Below are positions 8,773 through 17,569 of a stretch of 64,000 nt of DNA, piece by piece. This DNA comes from VAZQ01 sp035263865. Its GTDB lineage: Bacteria; Pseudomonadota; Alphaproteobacteria; Rhizobiales; Xanthobacteraceae. The stretch lies in contig DATFQX010000443.1 in assembly GCA_035263865.1 (NCBI GenBank), forward strand, positions 22,622 to 86,621, read 5' to 3'. The translations under genes were made by a program, and so were the position numbers. How positions within the stretch are numbered: the stretch's first letter is position 1; every line of letters begins with the position of its first letter. The notes under the pieces are model-generated. The model had not been told where the DNA came from. It saw only the letters and a program-made list of their open reading frames with translations, and did not search any database.

Positions 8773-9971
8773 CTCCGAAACCTGCCCAACAATCGCGCCA
8801 GCGCGCTCTTCATCCGGGCGACAATAAGGGCTGCGAGCAACGAGCCTGCTGGTAGCGCCCGCGTTAACTGGTCCGCAGCAGGGGGCAAGCCGGCCAACTG
8901 CCGCTCGAGGTTGCGGGCGAATATATCGCTTATTCGAGCCGCCAAATCGCTGACGATCGCGCTGCGGCCGAATTGCGCCAAGGGTCCGAGCAGAAGAGCG
9001 CGCAGCGTGAAATCGACGCGTGTCGCCGCGCCGCCCTGCTCCGCGCTCAGCCGGTATTCGAGCTCGGCGCTCGCCCGCGAGGCGCCGAGGCGGTCTCTCC
9101 CCGCTGCCAGGATAACGCCGCGCCGTATGGCCTCGTCACGTACGACGCGAGCTTCGCCATTGAACGTAGCCGCGATCGGGCCGAGCTTGACGACAAGTTG
9201 CCCCTGCAGCCGGTCGCCGCGCAAGCCGCTCAGCGTAGCTCCGGGCAAGCACGGCACCACGCGCTCAATGTCCCCAAGACGATTCCAGACCTCGGCTTGC
9301 GGCCGCGCGATGACAAAGGACTGGCAGATGTCGATGTTCGGCTTTTTGCCGGCAAGGCCCAAATCCGCTGCGTGATAGGCCCCACGCGTGTCGCCGCCCA
9401 TGGGAACGGCGATCGAGAGCGGTGTGTCGCCGACCGCCGGGGCGGCGCGGCCGGATCCCACCGGCCCTAACTTGTCTCGTTCGGATGGCGTGACGGCGAA
9501 AAGCCCGGCACGGCGTTCCTCCAGTACGCGGCGGACGGCACGCACGATCCCGACATAGCCGGTGCATCGGCAGAGATTGCCGCTGAGTTCGAGGCGAATG
9601 CGGCGCTCGTCGGCGTCGGGAAGACGCGAGACAATGTCGCGCGCGGTGATCAGCATGCCGGGCGTACAGAAGCCGCATTGCAAGCCATGCTCGGCGGTGA
9701 ACGCCCTTCGCAGTGCGACCATGACGGGATCGTTCTCGAGTCCCTCGATAGTCGTGATCTGCGCCTCTTCGCACAGGACAGCATAGGTGATGCACGATCG
9801 CGCGGGCTCCCCATCGATGAGCAGCGTGCAAGCACCGCAGGCGCCCTGCTCGCAGCGCAGATGCGTGCCGGTCAAGCCCAGGCGCTCGCGCAGCAGGTCG
9901 GCGAGATTCAGGCGCGGCTCGATGTTCTCGAGAATAGAAACGCCATTCACGGTGAGCTGGACCGAGCGCAT
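8769..9971 (-). CDS. Fusion of [2Fe-2S] hydroxylase small subunit (CoxS-like) with CoxG/SRPBCC domain
   Basis: A 400-residue protein with two modules. Residues 1-155 are a small iron-sulfur subunit: C40, C45, C48 and C60 form a plant-type ferredoxin cluster site, and C99, C102, C134 and C136 the second [2Fe-2S] site (GFCTPGM, NLCRCTGY). After a linker of about 55 residues, 213-365 resembles the CoxG SRPBCC domain (FVIARPQAEVWNRLGDIE, VVPCLPGATL, VVKLGPIAATFNGEA), and the last ~30 residues are hydrophobic, as in CoxG membrane anchors. CoxG proteins help place or mature CO dehydrogenase at the membrane. The ATG at 9971 overlaps the FAD-subunit stop by one base. Fusion of S and G modules is unusual, since they are normally separate genes. 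Confidence 0.88.
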   Translation of the reverse strand: MRSVQLTVNGVSILENIEPRLNLADLLRERLGLTGTHLRCEQGACGACTLLIDGEPARSCITYAVLCEEAQITTIEGLENDPVMVALRRAFTAEHGLQCGFCTPGMLITARDIVSRLPDADERRIRLELSGNLCRCTGYVGIVRAVRRVLEERRAGLFAVTPSERDKLGPVGSGRAAPAVGDTPLSIAVPMGGDTRGAYHAADLGLAGKKPNIDICQSFVIARPQAEVWNRLGDIERVVPCLPGATLSGLRGDRLQGQLVVKLGPIAATFNGEARVVRDEAIRRGVILAAGRDRLGASRASAELEYRLSAEQGGAATRVDFTLRALLLGPLAQFGRSAIVSDLAARISDIFARNLERQLAGLPPAADQLTRALPAGSLLAALIVARMKSALARLLGRFRR

Positions 9972-10801
9972 CAAGCCATCGCCTGGGCAGCCGCCCGTGC
10001 GAGAGCGGTCGCGTGAACGCGGCCATTGACCGGGAGTCCGGTGCCCTGGAGCAGCTCGTTGGTCGCTTCTTCGTGAAGGCGAACCGCCATTCCGCGCTGC
10101 GGAATGGCTCCCAATAGCCTGCGCGCGTCTTCGATCACGATAGGCCGGCCCTGGGTCGCACCCATGACCGCTCGGAAGCGCTCGCGTTCGCGATCGAGCA
10201 ACACTGCGCCGCTCGCGAGCGCGAACTCCCCGGCCTTGCGGCACACCTTATAATAGCCGCAGCGGGCGCTGCGGGAGGGGCGCGGAATGCGGATAGCTTG
10301 CAGCAACTCTGCTGTTTCGAGCCTCACCTCGAACGCACCGGCCACGAATTGTTCGACCGGCACGCGTCGCGTTTGCTTGCCATCCGTGACAATGCATTCC
10401 GCCGCCAGGGCGCACAGCACCGGCAACCAATCTCCCGACGGGTCAGCATGACAAATGCTGCCTCCGATCGTCCCGCGGTTGCGGACCGCACGGTAGGCGA
10501 TACCGGCGGCAACGGCCGCGAGAATCGGCAAACGGTCCATGCGCACGCGCCCATCCTCGATATCGGAGGTGGTGATGCAGGCGCCGATGACGAGGCCGTC
10601 GGTGTCTTCTTCGATGTGCGTCAATTCAGGAATCGGGGTGATATCGACCAGGATGCTCGGCCGCGCCAGGCGGAGGTTCAACATCGGGCCCAGTGACTGG
10701 CCGCCCGCAATAACCTTCGCGCTGCCGGACGCCTGGCGCAGGATGGTGACGGCCTCGCCGAGGCTCCTTGCGCGCGCAAATTCGAAACGGGCGGGCTTCA
10801 T
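9971..10801 (-). CDS. Molybdenum hydroxylase FAD-binding (medium) subunit, CoxM-like
   Basis: A 276-residue FAD subunit of a xanthine dehydrogenase-type enzyme, passing electrons from the iron-sulfur clusters to an acceptor. AGGQSLGPMLNLRLARP (about 32-48) and TIGGSICHADPSGD (about 100-113) are the two FAD pyrophosphate-binding motifs of the CoxM/CutM family. The start is taken at MKPARFEF because it overlaps the upstream large-subunit stop by 4 nt (ATGA); a longer open frame upstream would run into that gene. It is the only FAD subunit in the cluster, between two large-subunit genes, and so probably serves both. Confidence 0.9.
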   Translation of the reverse strand: MKPARFEFARARSLGEAVTILRQASGSAKVIAGGQSLGPMLNLRLARPSILVDITPIPELTHIEEDTDGLVIGACITTSDIEDGRVRMDRLPILAAVAAGIAYRAVRNRGTIGGSICHADPSGDWLPVLCALAAECIVTDGKQTRRVPVEQFVAGAFEVRLETAELLQAIRIPRPSRSARCGYYKVCRKAGEFALASGAVLLDRERERFRAVMGATQGRPIVIEDARRLLGAIPQRGMAVRLHEEATNELLQGTGLPVNGRVHATALARAAAQAMA

Positions 10802-13143
10802 GGCGCTCCTCGCGACGTCGAAGCGGCCGCCACTGCGTTGAGGATTCGCTCGGGCGTGAGCGGCAGGTCGTGCACTTCGGCGCCGAGTGCGCACAAAGCA
10901 TCGTTGACGGCGCAGACGATCGCGGCGGGCGGGCCCACCGCCCCGCCTTCGCCGATGCCTTTCATGCCGAACTCGGTATGCGGCGAGGGCGTCTCCATGT
11001 GCAGCACGCGAATATCGGGGACCTCGCTCGCGCCGGGCACGAGATAGTCGAGCATGGTCGATGCCAAAGGTTGGCCGTTGGCATCGAACGGGACTGCCTC
11101 CAGAAGGCAGGTGCCGATCCCCTGTGCAGTCCCTCCCTGCACTTGCCCGTCGACGATCATCGGATTGATGAGTTTGCCGCCGTCTTCGACGACCACGTAG
11201 TCGAGAATCTCAACGAGTCCGGTGCCGGGATCGACCGCCACGAGCGCGGCATGGCTGGCATAGCTGAACGTACCCATGTCACGCGCGGGACGATAACCCG
11301 TGGTGACCTCCAGGCCGCTTTCTTCGAGCCCGGGAGGGAGATTCTGCGGCTGCAGATACCAGGCCCGCGCGACCTCACCTAAGGTCACGCTGGCGGCGCG
11401 CCCGACCACGCAGCCTTTCACGACCCGCACCTCGGCGGGATCGGCCTGCAACAACCACGCGCCGATCCGGCTTGCCCGTTTGGCCAGCATGCGTGAGGCC
11501 TGCGCGACGGCCCCGCCCGCCATCACCATCGAGCGAGAGGCCCACGTTCCCGTGGAGAACGGAACGTAGAGCGTATCGCCCTGCAAGACCTTGATGCGGT
11601 CAAATTCGGTGCCGAGGATCTCGTGTGCCACCTGAGCCAATGTTGTCTCGTGGCCCTGGCCGTGCGAATGGGTGCCGACGCGGATCTCGACGTCCCCGTC
11701 AGCGGTGAGCCGCACGCTCGCTTGTTCGTATCCCGGTACGACCGGGCGGCCCCAATCGGCCAGCACCGCAGTTCCCATCGCCCCCTGCTCGCAAAAGATT
11801 GAAAAACCGACGCCGAGGAGCCGCCCGTCAGGCTCGCCGTTTCGCTGCCGCTTGCGGATTGCTGGCAGATCGATCGCGGCAACCGCGCGGCGCAGGGATT
11901 CGGGATAATCGCCTCCGTCGAATTGTTTCTTCGTCACGTTCTCGAACGGCATCTGTTCCGGACGGACGAGATTTCTCAGCCGCACCTCGTATGGTTCGAT
12001 GCCCGCTTGCCGGGCAAGCGCATCCATGATGACCTCGAGGGCAAGACACACGCCCGAGCGCGCCACCCCCCGATACGGCAGGATCGGACACTTGTTGGTC
12101 GCGACGGCGGCGGCACGGCAGCGGTAGATACTGAAATCGTAAGGTCCGGGCAGCAAGCTCGCGACCTGCGCGGCTTCCAGCGCAGACGAGGTGGGATAGA
12201 CCGAGTACGCCCCGGCATCTACGGTGGCAGCGCAATCGAGCGCCAGCAGTCGGCCATTGCGATCGGCGTAGCCGGTGATGCGGTAGTGGTGCTCGCGGCA
12301 GTTTGCGCTCGCACTCAAATGCTCGCGGCAGTCTTCCAGCCAACGCACCGGCATTCCGACGCGAATGGCGAGCCAAGCCAGCGCGACCTCTTCCCGGCAG
12401 AGCAGACCCTTGTAGCCGAAGCCGCCGCCGACATCGGGAGAAATCACGCGAACGGAACCGTCGCTCAGGCTCAGGCATTCGGCCACGCCGCGCTGCACGA
12501 CGTGCGGCATTTGGGTCGCCGTGATCAGCGTGAGAAAACGCAGCCGCGCATCCCATTGGGCGACGACGCCGCGGCCCTCCATTGGAAACATGCACTGTCG
12601 CGCGGTGCGGATGTCGCGCGTGACCTTGATGGTAGCGGCTTCGGCAACGCGCTCGATCGCGCCATCCTGGAAAAATTCGATAAAGACGTTGTCGCCCCAC
12701 TCCTCGTGCACCAGCGGCGCGTCGGCTTCGCGCGCGGCCAGCATGTCGACCACGGGTTCCAACTCCTCGTAATCGACAGCGACGGTGTCGGCGATGTCCT
12801 CCGCTTGCGCCCGCGACGGCGCGACGCACATGGCGACGAGTTCCCCCACATACCGAACTTTGTCCTTAGCCAGAATTGGTTCCGACGAGTGCTTGAATCC
12901 GCTGAGCGTGGTTGCCGCTCGAACAGGCTTGACGTTGGCTAAGTCAGCCGCGGTGAAGACCACCCCGTTATGCTTGTCCGGAACGTGCACGTTGCGAATG
13001 CGGCCGTGCGCGACCGTGCTTCGCACGAAGGCAACCTCACGCGCGCCGGAGACGCGGAAATCAGCGACATACTGGCCGCGACCGCGCAGAAACCGGTCAT
13101 CCTCTTTGCGCAGAACGGAAGCCCCGACCCCTTGGTCAGACAT
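10798..13143 (-). CDS. Xanthine dehydrogenase-family molybdopterin hydroxylase, large subunit (first copy)
   Basis: A 781-residue molybdopterin subunit starting MSDQGVGASVLRKEDD. DVGGGFGYKG, GTWASRSMVMAGGAV and FGMKGIGEGGAV match the cofactor loops and catalytic Glu of the family. The active-site loop PYRGVARSG excludes true CO dehydrogenase (AYRCSFR). It shares long stretches with the second copy, for example NLVRPEQMPF, and is probably a duplicate that diverged in substrate range. It is the first gene of a minus-strand operon running to the left edge. The 139 nt to the divergent ABC importer on its right hold the presumed promoter. It is probably cytoplasmic; no Tat signal is seen. Confidence 0.9.
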   Translation of the reverse strand: MSDQGVGASVLRKEDDRFLRGRGQYVADFRVSGAREVAFVRSTVAHGRIRNVHVPDKHNGVVFTAADLANVKPVRAATTLSGFKHSSEPILAKDKVRYVGELVAMCVAPSRAQAEDIADTVAVDYEELEPVVDMLAAREADAPLVHEEWGDNVFIEFFQDGAIERVAEAATIKVTRDIRTARQCMFPMEGRGVVAQWDARLRFLTLITATQMPHVVQRGVAECLSLSDGSVRVISPDVGGGFGYKGLLCREEVALAWLAIRVGMPVRWLEDCREHLSASANCREHHYRITGYADRNGRLLALDCAATVDAGAYSVYPTSSALEAAQVASLLPGPYDFSIYRCRAAAVATNKCPILPYRGVARSGVCLALEVIMDALARQAGIEPYEVRLRNLVRPEQMPFENVTKKQFDGGDYPESLRRAVAAIDLPAIRKRQRNGEPDGRLLGVGFSIFCEQGAMGTAVLADWGRPVVPGYEQASVRLTADGDVEIRVGTHSHGQGHETTLAQVAHEILGTEFDRIKVLQGDTLYVPFSTGTWASRSMVMAGGAVAQASRMLAKRASRIGAWLLQADPAEVRVVKGCVVGRAASVTLGEVARAWYLQPQNLPPGLEESGLEVTTGYRPARDMGTFSYASHAALVAVDPGTGLVEILDYVVVEDGGKLINPMIVDGQVQGGTAQGIGTCLLEAVPFDANGQPLASTMLDYLVPGASEVPDIRVLHMETPSPHTEFGMKGIGEGGAVGPPAAIVCAVNDALCALGAEVHDLPLTPERILNAVAAASTSRGAP

Positions 13144-13202
13144 GCCTAGACTCTGTTTGCGGTTAGGAATGAGTATGATAGCACGAGGTCTCCGCGCCAA
13201 CT

Positions 13203-13218
13203 TGGCACAGAAATCGCT
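13203..13218 (+). promoter_or_regulatory. Candidate sigma-54 (-24/-12) promoter for the ABC importer operon
   Basis: TGGCACAGAAATCGCT matches the sigma-54 consensus TGGCACRNNNNTTGCW at every fixed position except one (T13 to C), with the GG and GC at the right spacing (13204-13205 and 13216-13217). Transcription would start near 13229, ahead of both possible ATPase starts. No enhancer-binding activator is visible nearby. Confidence 0.45.
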
Positions 13219-13282
13219 TGATGTGCGCGGTTTCGAACCGACGGTTATGGCTGCCGGTACCAGGACTCAAGAGAGCGGTGCA

Positions 13283-14092
13283 ATGCGCTCGGCAACCGCC
13301 TGGCCGGCGGCAGACACCGCACCTCCCGGCGGCCATAGCGGCGCGATTGTGCGCGTCTCAGCTCTCCAGAAAACATTCGGCGACCTCGAGGCGATCCACC
13401 ATCTCTCGTTCGATGTCGCCGACGGGGAGTTTCTCAGCGTGCTGGGTCCAAGCGGTTGCGGCAAGAGCACGCTGCTCATGATGATTGCAGGGCTGATCGG
13501 CCCCAGCGGCGGCGAGATCCGCATCAAAGACATGAGAGTGAGAGGTCCTCGGCAGGAGGTAGGTGTTGTTTTCCAGAGCCCGGTTCTGCTCCCCTGGCGC
13601 ACGGTTCTGCAAAACGTGCTGTTTCCTATCGAGTTGCTGAAGCTGCCGCGTCCGCAATACCGCCGACGCGCGATGGAACTGCTGCAGATGGCGAAAATCG
13701 ACGAATTTGCCGCCATGTTGCCGCGTCAGCTGTCGGGGGGTATGCGGCAGCGCGTCGCGATTTGCCGGGCGCTCGTGCACGATCCCAGCATCCTACTGAT
13801 GGATGAGCCATTCAGCGCATTGGACGCGATCACGCGCGACGAAATGGCGGTCGAGCTGCAACGGATTTGGCAGGTCAACCGTAAGACGGTGATCTTCGTC
13901 ACCCATAGCATCCGCGAAGCGGCATTCCTCTCGGACCGCGTTGTGGTCATGGGCCGTCGTCCGGCGACCGTAATTGACGAACTCGTAATTGACCTTCCGC
14001 GGCCGCGGCCCATTGCGGTGACCGAGGATGAGACGTTCAACCGTCTGGTTCGTCATCTCCGCAAAGCGATCGAGGCGAGCCATGCGCAATAG
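13283..14092 (+). CDS. ABC transporter ATP-binding protein (nitrate/sulfonate/taurine type)
   Basis: A 269-residue ATPase. It has GPSGCGKST (Walker A), a Q-loop in VVFQSPVLLPW, the signature LSGGMRQRVAI and Walker B LLMDEPFSALDA, followed by the H-loop in VTHSIREA. The LPW after the Q-loop is typical of SsuB/TauB-like importers. The ATG at 13283 is chosen because GAGAG sits just upstream; an ATG at 13247 would add 12 residues. The frame is open further upstream, but that part overlaps the divergent hydroxylase gene and is not convincing coding sequence. It overlaps the permease start by 11 nt. Confidence 0.9.
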   Translation: MRSATAWPAADTAPPGGHSGAIVRVSALQKTFGDLEAIHHLSFDVADGEFLSVLGPSGCGKSTLLMMIAGLIGPSGGEIRIKDMRVRGPRQEVGVVFQSPVLLPWRTVLQNVLFPIELLKLPRPQYRRRAMELLQMAKIDEFAAMLPRQLSGGMRQRVAICRALVHDPSILLMDEPFSALDAITRDEMAVELQRIWQVNRKTVIFVTHSIREAAFLSDRVVVMGRRPATVIDELVIDLPRPRPIAVTEDETFNRLVRHLRKAIEASHAQ

Positions 14093-14873
14093 CATCGGAA
14101 ACCGCGCAGCATCGATCGCCTGGCCAATCCTCGTCGCGGCGCTCCTTCTTTTGGGATGGGAGATCAGCGTCAGGACATTGAACATCCGCAGTATCATATT
14201 GCCACCGCCTTCGGCGGTACTCGAGGCCATGGCACAGCGGCACGACCTCCTGCTGGCGCATCTGTGGCCCTCGCTTTATCTCACGATGCTCGGATTTGGA
14301 CTTTCCGTCGTCGGCGGCGTCCTCGTCGCCGTGTTGATCACGTACTCGACCATAATCCGCAAGGGCTTCTACCCGGTGATCATCGTCTCACAGGTGATCC
14401 CGAAAATTTCCATCGCGCCCTTGTTCATCGTGTGGTTCGGGACCGGCACCATGTCGAGTCTGCTGCTGGCGTTCCTGGTCGCGTTCTTTCCCATGACCAT
14501 CAACGCGGCGATGGGTTTCGAATCGGTGGACGAGGATATCCATCGTATGGCGCGCACCTTCATGGGTTCGCCTTGGCAGATTTTCTGGAAAATACGCATG
14601 CCTAGTGCCCTGCCCCATATCTTCGCCGGCATGAAGATTTCCATTACGCTTGCCATCATCGGCGTGATCGTCTCGGAGTTTGTGGCATCTCAGGAAGGCA
14701 TCGGCTACCTCATCAAGCTCGCCGGCGGGCTCTTGGATACCCCGCTGATGCTGGCAGCGATTGCCTGGCTGAGCATCAGCGGACTTGCGCTCTACGCGAT
14801 CATCGCTGGCGTGGAAGGTTGGGCGGTATACTGGCAGCCGCCGTCCGATGCCGTTGGCTCCGGAGGAGGGTGA
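14082..14873 (+). CDS. ABC transporter permease (SsuC/TauC-like)
   Basis: A 263-residue integral membrane protein with about six hydrophobic segments. Segments at about 10-27 and 62-85 come early. The cytoplasmic EAA-type loop follows in the region RMARTFMGSPWQIFWKIRMP, which contacts the ATPase, and then further helices. It starts MRNSIGNRAA, overlapping the ATPase gene by 11 nt. With the flanking ATPase and Tat-type binding protein it forms a complete importer. Substrate is not determinable. Its position divergent from the hydroxylase/F420 operon suggests it brings in that operon's substrate. Confidence 0.9.
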   Translation: MRNSIGNRAASIAWPILVAALLLLGWEISVRTLNIRSIILPPPSAVLEAMAQRHDLLLAHLWPSLYLTMLGFGLSVVGGVLVAVLITYSTIIRKGFYPVIIVSQVIPKISIAPLFIVWFGTGTMSSLLLAFLVAFFPMTINAAMGFESVDEDIHRMARTFMGSPWQIFWKIRMPSALPHIFAGMKISITLAIIGVIVSEFVASQEGIGYLIKLAGGLLDTPLMLAAIAWLSISGLALYAIIAGVEGWAVYWQPPSDAVGSGGG

Positions 14874-14960
14874 CGCGCCCTGCCTGTTCGTATGAGCGTC
14901 CAACATTGGGCGCCCGACCCGATCGTAAAAATGCACCGATCCCACAGAGGAGTGACTGCA

Positions 14961-16049
14961 ATGACAATCCAGCGCCGTTCTTTCCTGAAGCTCACTGCTG
15001 GCACCGTCGTGTCGACGGGCTTCGGGATTGGAGCACCCGCGATCGTGCGCGCCGCAACTCCCGTCAAGATGACGTTGCCCTGGTTGCCGCTCGGAACCTT
15101 CAGCTACGCGTTCGTCACGAAGAAGATGGGCTTTTGGGAGAAGCGCGGACTCGACGTGACCATCGACCGCGGCTTCGGTTCCGGCCGGGTCTGCGTGCCG
15201 GTTGATCAGGGGCAGTATGATTTCGGGATTCTCGATCTGGCAGTGATGATGAACTGCGCCGCGCGAGGACTCGACCTTGTCGCCGTCGCAGGCATCTGGC
15301 CGCGCTCTCCAGTCGGAATTTTTTCGCTCAAGGAATACGGTATCAACAAGCCTCAGGACCTCGAAGGTCAGACGGTTGCCTTTGACGTCGGTAGCGGCGA
15401 TTTCCAACTCTGGCCGGCTTTTATCAAGGCTACAGGAATCGACGACAAGAAGGTCAATAAGGTGACCATGGACGCGGCCGCGCTAATCAAGGCGTTAGTG
15501 GAAAAGCAGGTCAAAGCAGAAGGAAACTTCTTCGGTAGCATCGCGCCGAGCCTGTGGGCGCAGGGCCTCGAGATCAACAGCATGTTGTACGAGGACTACG
15601 GGGTAAAGATGTTCAGCAACGTGGTCGCATGCAAACGCGTCACCATCGAGAGGAAGCCGGAACTTTGCGAGGCGTTCGTTGGCGGTCTGATGGAAGGGCT
15701 CCAATACGTCTACTTGAACCCGGAAAGATCAGTCGCACTCCACCTCGAAAGCGTGAAGGAGTTTCAAGGCGGCAGCGTCGCCAATCAAAAGGTGATCGAG
15801 TACGGGCAGGCGGTGAGCACTGCGCTCGGCGTCGTGCCAGCGGTGCGACAACACGGGCTCGGCTACATGGATCCCGACCTTGTCGCCACAACAGCGAAGA
15901 CGGTCGAGACCTATATGGGCGTGACGAACGCTCCGCCGACGCAGACGCTGTTCACAAACAAATTCGTCGGCACAGTGAAACTGACCGAGGCGGAATGGGC
16001 CGAGGTAGAAAAGCGCTCGGAGAAATACCTGCCGCGCAAGAGCTCATAA
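14961..16049 (+). CDS. ABC transporter substrate-binding protein, Tat-exported (NMT1/SsuA-like)
   Basis: A 362-residue periplasmic binding protein. The N-terminus MTIQRRSFLKLTAG is a twin-arginine signal (RRSFLK), with a probable cleavage after the run ending AIVRAA. The mature part (VKMTLPWLPLGTFSYAFVTKKMGFWEKRGL) has the layout of NMT1/THI5-like binding proteins. The start is the ATG at 14961, preceded by AGAGGAGTG. Upstream in-frame codons encode no signal peptide. It is third in the importer operon. Tat export suits a protein that folds before export, but the ligand is unknown. Confidence 0.88.
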   Translation: MTIQRRSFLKLTAGTVVSTGFGIGAPAIVRAATPVKMTLPWLPLGTFSYAFVTKKMGFWEKRGLDVTIDRGFGSGRVCVPVDQGQYDFGILDLAVMMNCAARGLDLVAVAGIWPRSPVGIFSLKEYGINKPQDLEGQTVAFDVGSGDFQLWPAFIKATGIDDKKVNKVTMDAAALIKALVEKQVKAEGNFFGSIAPSLWAQGLEINSMLYEDYGVKMFSNVVACKRVTIERKPELCEAFVGGLMEGLQYVYLNPERSVALHLESVKEFQGGSVANQKVIEYGQAVSTALGVVPAVRQHGLGYMDPDLVATTAKTVETYMGVTNAPPTQTLFTNKFVGTVKLTEAEWAEVEKRSEKYLPRKSS

Positions 16050-16165
16050 CAGCATCCTCATACCGGTCTGGGAATGGCTGGCTACCCACGACCAGTTGCA
16101 GTCGCCGCTGTCATGCATCAGCGAGCCACGAAATCGAAGGGGATTTCGCGGATCGCTCGGCCCAA

Positions 16166-17569
16166 TTAAACCTTCACGCCGGCCGCGGCCAGGAGCGAGC
16201 GCGCTCGGGCGCGCTGCTCATCGGAGATGGTCAGCCGCTCGGCAAAGTCACGTCCCGCTGGACGCGTGGCGTCGATGCCCATCTTGGTCAGCGTGAAATG
16301 TTCCGGGTCCGAGGTCGGGTCGAGAATGGCGCCCTTCGCTCCCGGGACGAACACAATGTCCTTCTCCGCCCGCACACGCGTGGCAATCGCCCACATCACG
16401 TCGTTGATGTTGAAGATATCGACGTCATCATCCACGACAATGACGTATTTCGTGTACTGTTCGGTGCCGAGCGTGGCCATGATCGCCATCTGCGGCTCGC
16501 CTTCGGCGATCTTCTTCATCGAAATGAAAGCCATGAAGGCGCCGCAGGTGGTGTGCGGGACGTGCGCCGCACGTACGTTCGGTAAATTGCGCCGCAGCGC
16601 GTTGAGAATTTCGCCTTCCCGAGTGATGCAGGAGATCAAGATGTGATCCCTGGACATCCCCGAGGTGACGCTGTGGAACATTGCGTCGCGGCGCATGCGA
16701 ATCCGGTGCGCGACGAACACGTTCTGGGTGCTCCGGTAGGAGGCGTAACCTGTGAACTCGCTGAATGGCCCCTCGGGCTCGTGCACATTGGGCAAGATTT
16801 CGCCCTCGATGATGATCTCGGCGCCGGCGGGGACTTCGAGATCGGCGACCCCGCAGCGGGCGAGCCGGTAGGGTTCGCCGAATAAGCCACCGATGATCTC
16901 GAATTTTCGCACGTGTGGTGGGTAGGCATAGACCATCGAGCCCATGTAGTGCAGCGGATGGGTCCCGAGCGTAACGGCTGCGGGGAGCGATCGCCCGCGC
17001 TCCTCGGCACGACGATGAAATTCGTAGAGGCGGCGGCGTGAGTGCAACGACACGCCCAGCCGGTTCTTGCCCTTGAGCATGAGGCGGTGGAAACCGGTCG
17101 TATCGATACCCGTCACTGGATCGCGCGCCACGATCTGCCCGGCAGTGATGTAGGGGGCGGCATCCACCGCAAATTGCAGCGGGATCGGCAATTTGGTCAG
17201 ATCGACTTCGTCGCCTTCGAGCACCACGTCTTCCCATGCGCCGCGATCAACGACTTCGCAGGGAACGTATTTTTGGCACCGCTCGCGGAATGCGGTTGGC
17301 AGATCGGCGGGTTCTACGCCCAGACACGCGGCCAAGAGCTTGCGATTGCCGGCGACATTCGTAATGAGCTGCATACCGCTGCCGCGCACCTTCTCGAACA
17401 CGATAAGCGGGTTCTTGCCGGCGTGCTCGAGCTCGAACACCAGTGCCGTGGCATCGAAACGCAGGTCGATCGACTCACGAATGCGCAGCAATTCGTCGGG
17501 ATATTCGGTTTCGACTAGCCGTAAGAAACCACGCAGACTTTGACCGTCACCGTCGATATTTGGTTTCAC
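16166..17569 (-). CDS. UbiD-family decarboxylase (prenylated-FMN dependent)
   Basis: A 467-residue UbiD-like enzyme that would use prenyl-FMN for reversible (de)carboxylation of aromatic or unsaturated acids. NVAGNRKLLAACLG near the N-terminus, GTHPLHYMGS, and EPEGPFSEFTGYAS, which holds the acidic active-site residues, are family hallmarks. The C-terminal VVDDDVDIFNINDVMWAIATR is also typical. The start is a GTG at 17569 preceded by AGGGGA at good spacing; an upstream TTG would add 8 residues. A UbiX-like prenyltransferase is not seen in the window. The neighbours are uptake genes for organic acids, which fits aromatic acid catabolism rather than ubiquinone synthesis. Confidence 0.88.
   Translation of the reverse strand: MKPNIDGDGQSLRGFLRLVETEYPDELLRIRESIDLRFDATALVFELEHAGKNPLIVFEKVRGSGMQLITNVAGNRKLLAACLGVEPADLPTAFRERCQKYVPCEVVDRGAWEDVVLEGDEVDLTKLPIPLQFAVDAAPYITAGQIVARDPVTGIDTTGFHRLMLKGKNRLGVSLHSRRRLYEFHRRAEERGRSLPAAVTLGTHPLHYMGSMVYAYPPHVRKFEIIGGLFGEPYRLARCGVADLEVPAGAEIIIEGEILPNVHEPEGPFSEFTGYASYRSTQNVFVAHRIRMRRDAMFHSVTSGMSRDHILISCITREGEILNALRRNLPNVRAAHVPHTTCGAFMAFISMKKIAEGEPQMAIMATLGTEQYTKYVIVVDDDVDIFNINDVMWAIATRVRAEKDIVFVPGAKGAILDPTSDPEHFTLTKMGIDATRPAGRDFAERLTISDEQRARARSLLAAAGVKV

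Noticed and set aside
7516..9375. A 619-codon open frame on the plus strand
   Set aside because: It lies antisense to a well-supported hydroxylase large subunit and the FeS/CoxG fusion and has no recognisable motif. High GC gives long antisense frames.
10798..13143. Annotation as aerobic CO dehydrogenase (CoxL)
   Set aside because: Although CoxL-, CoxM-, CoxS- and CoxG-like parts are present, the active-site loop is PYRGVARSG rather than AYRCSFR, so CO oxidation is not supported.
12785..13282. N-terminal extension of the ABC ATPase frame
   Set aside because: It is antisense to the first hydroxylase gene and lacks ATPase features; normal-length starts exist at 13247 and 13283.
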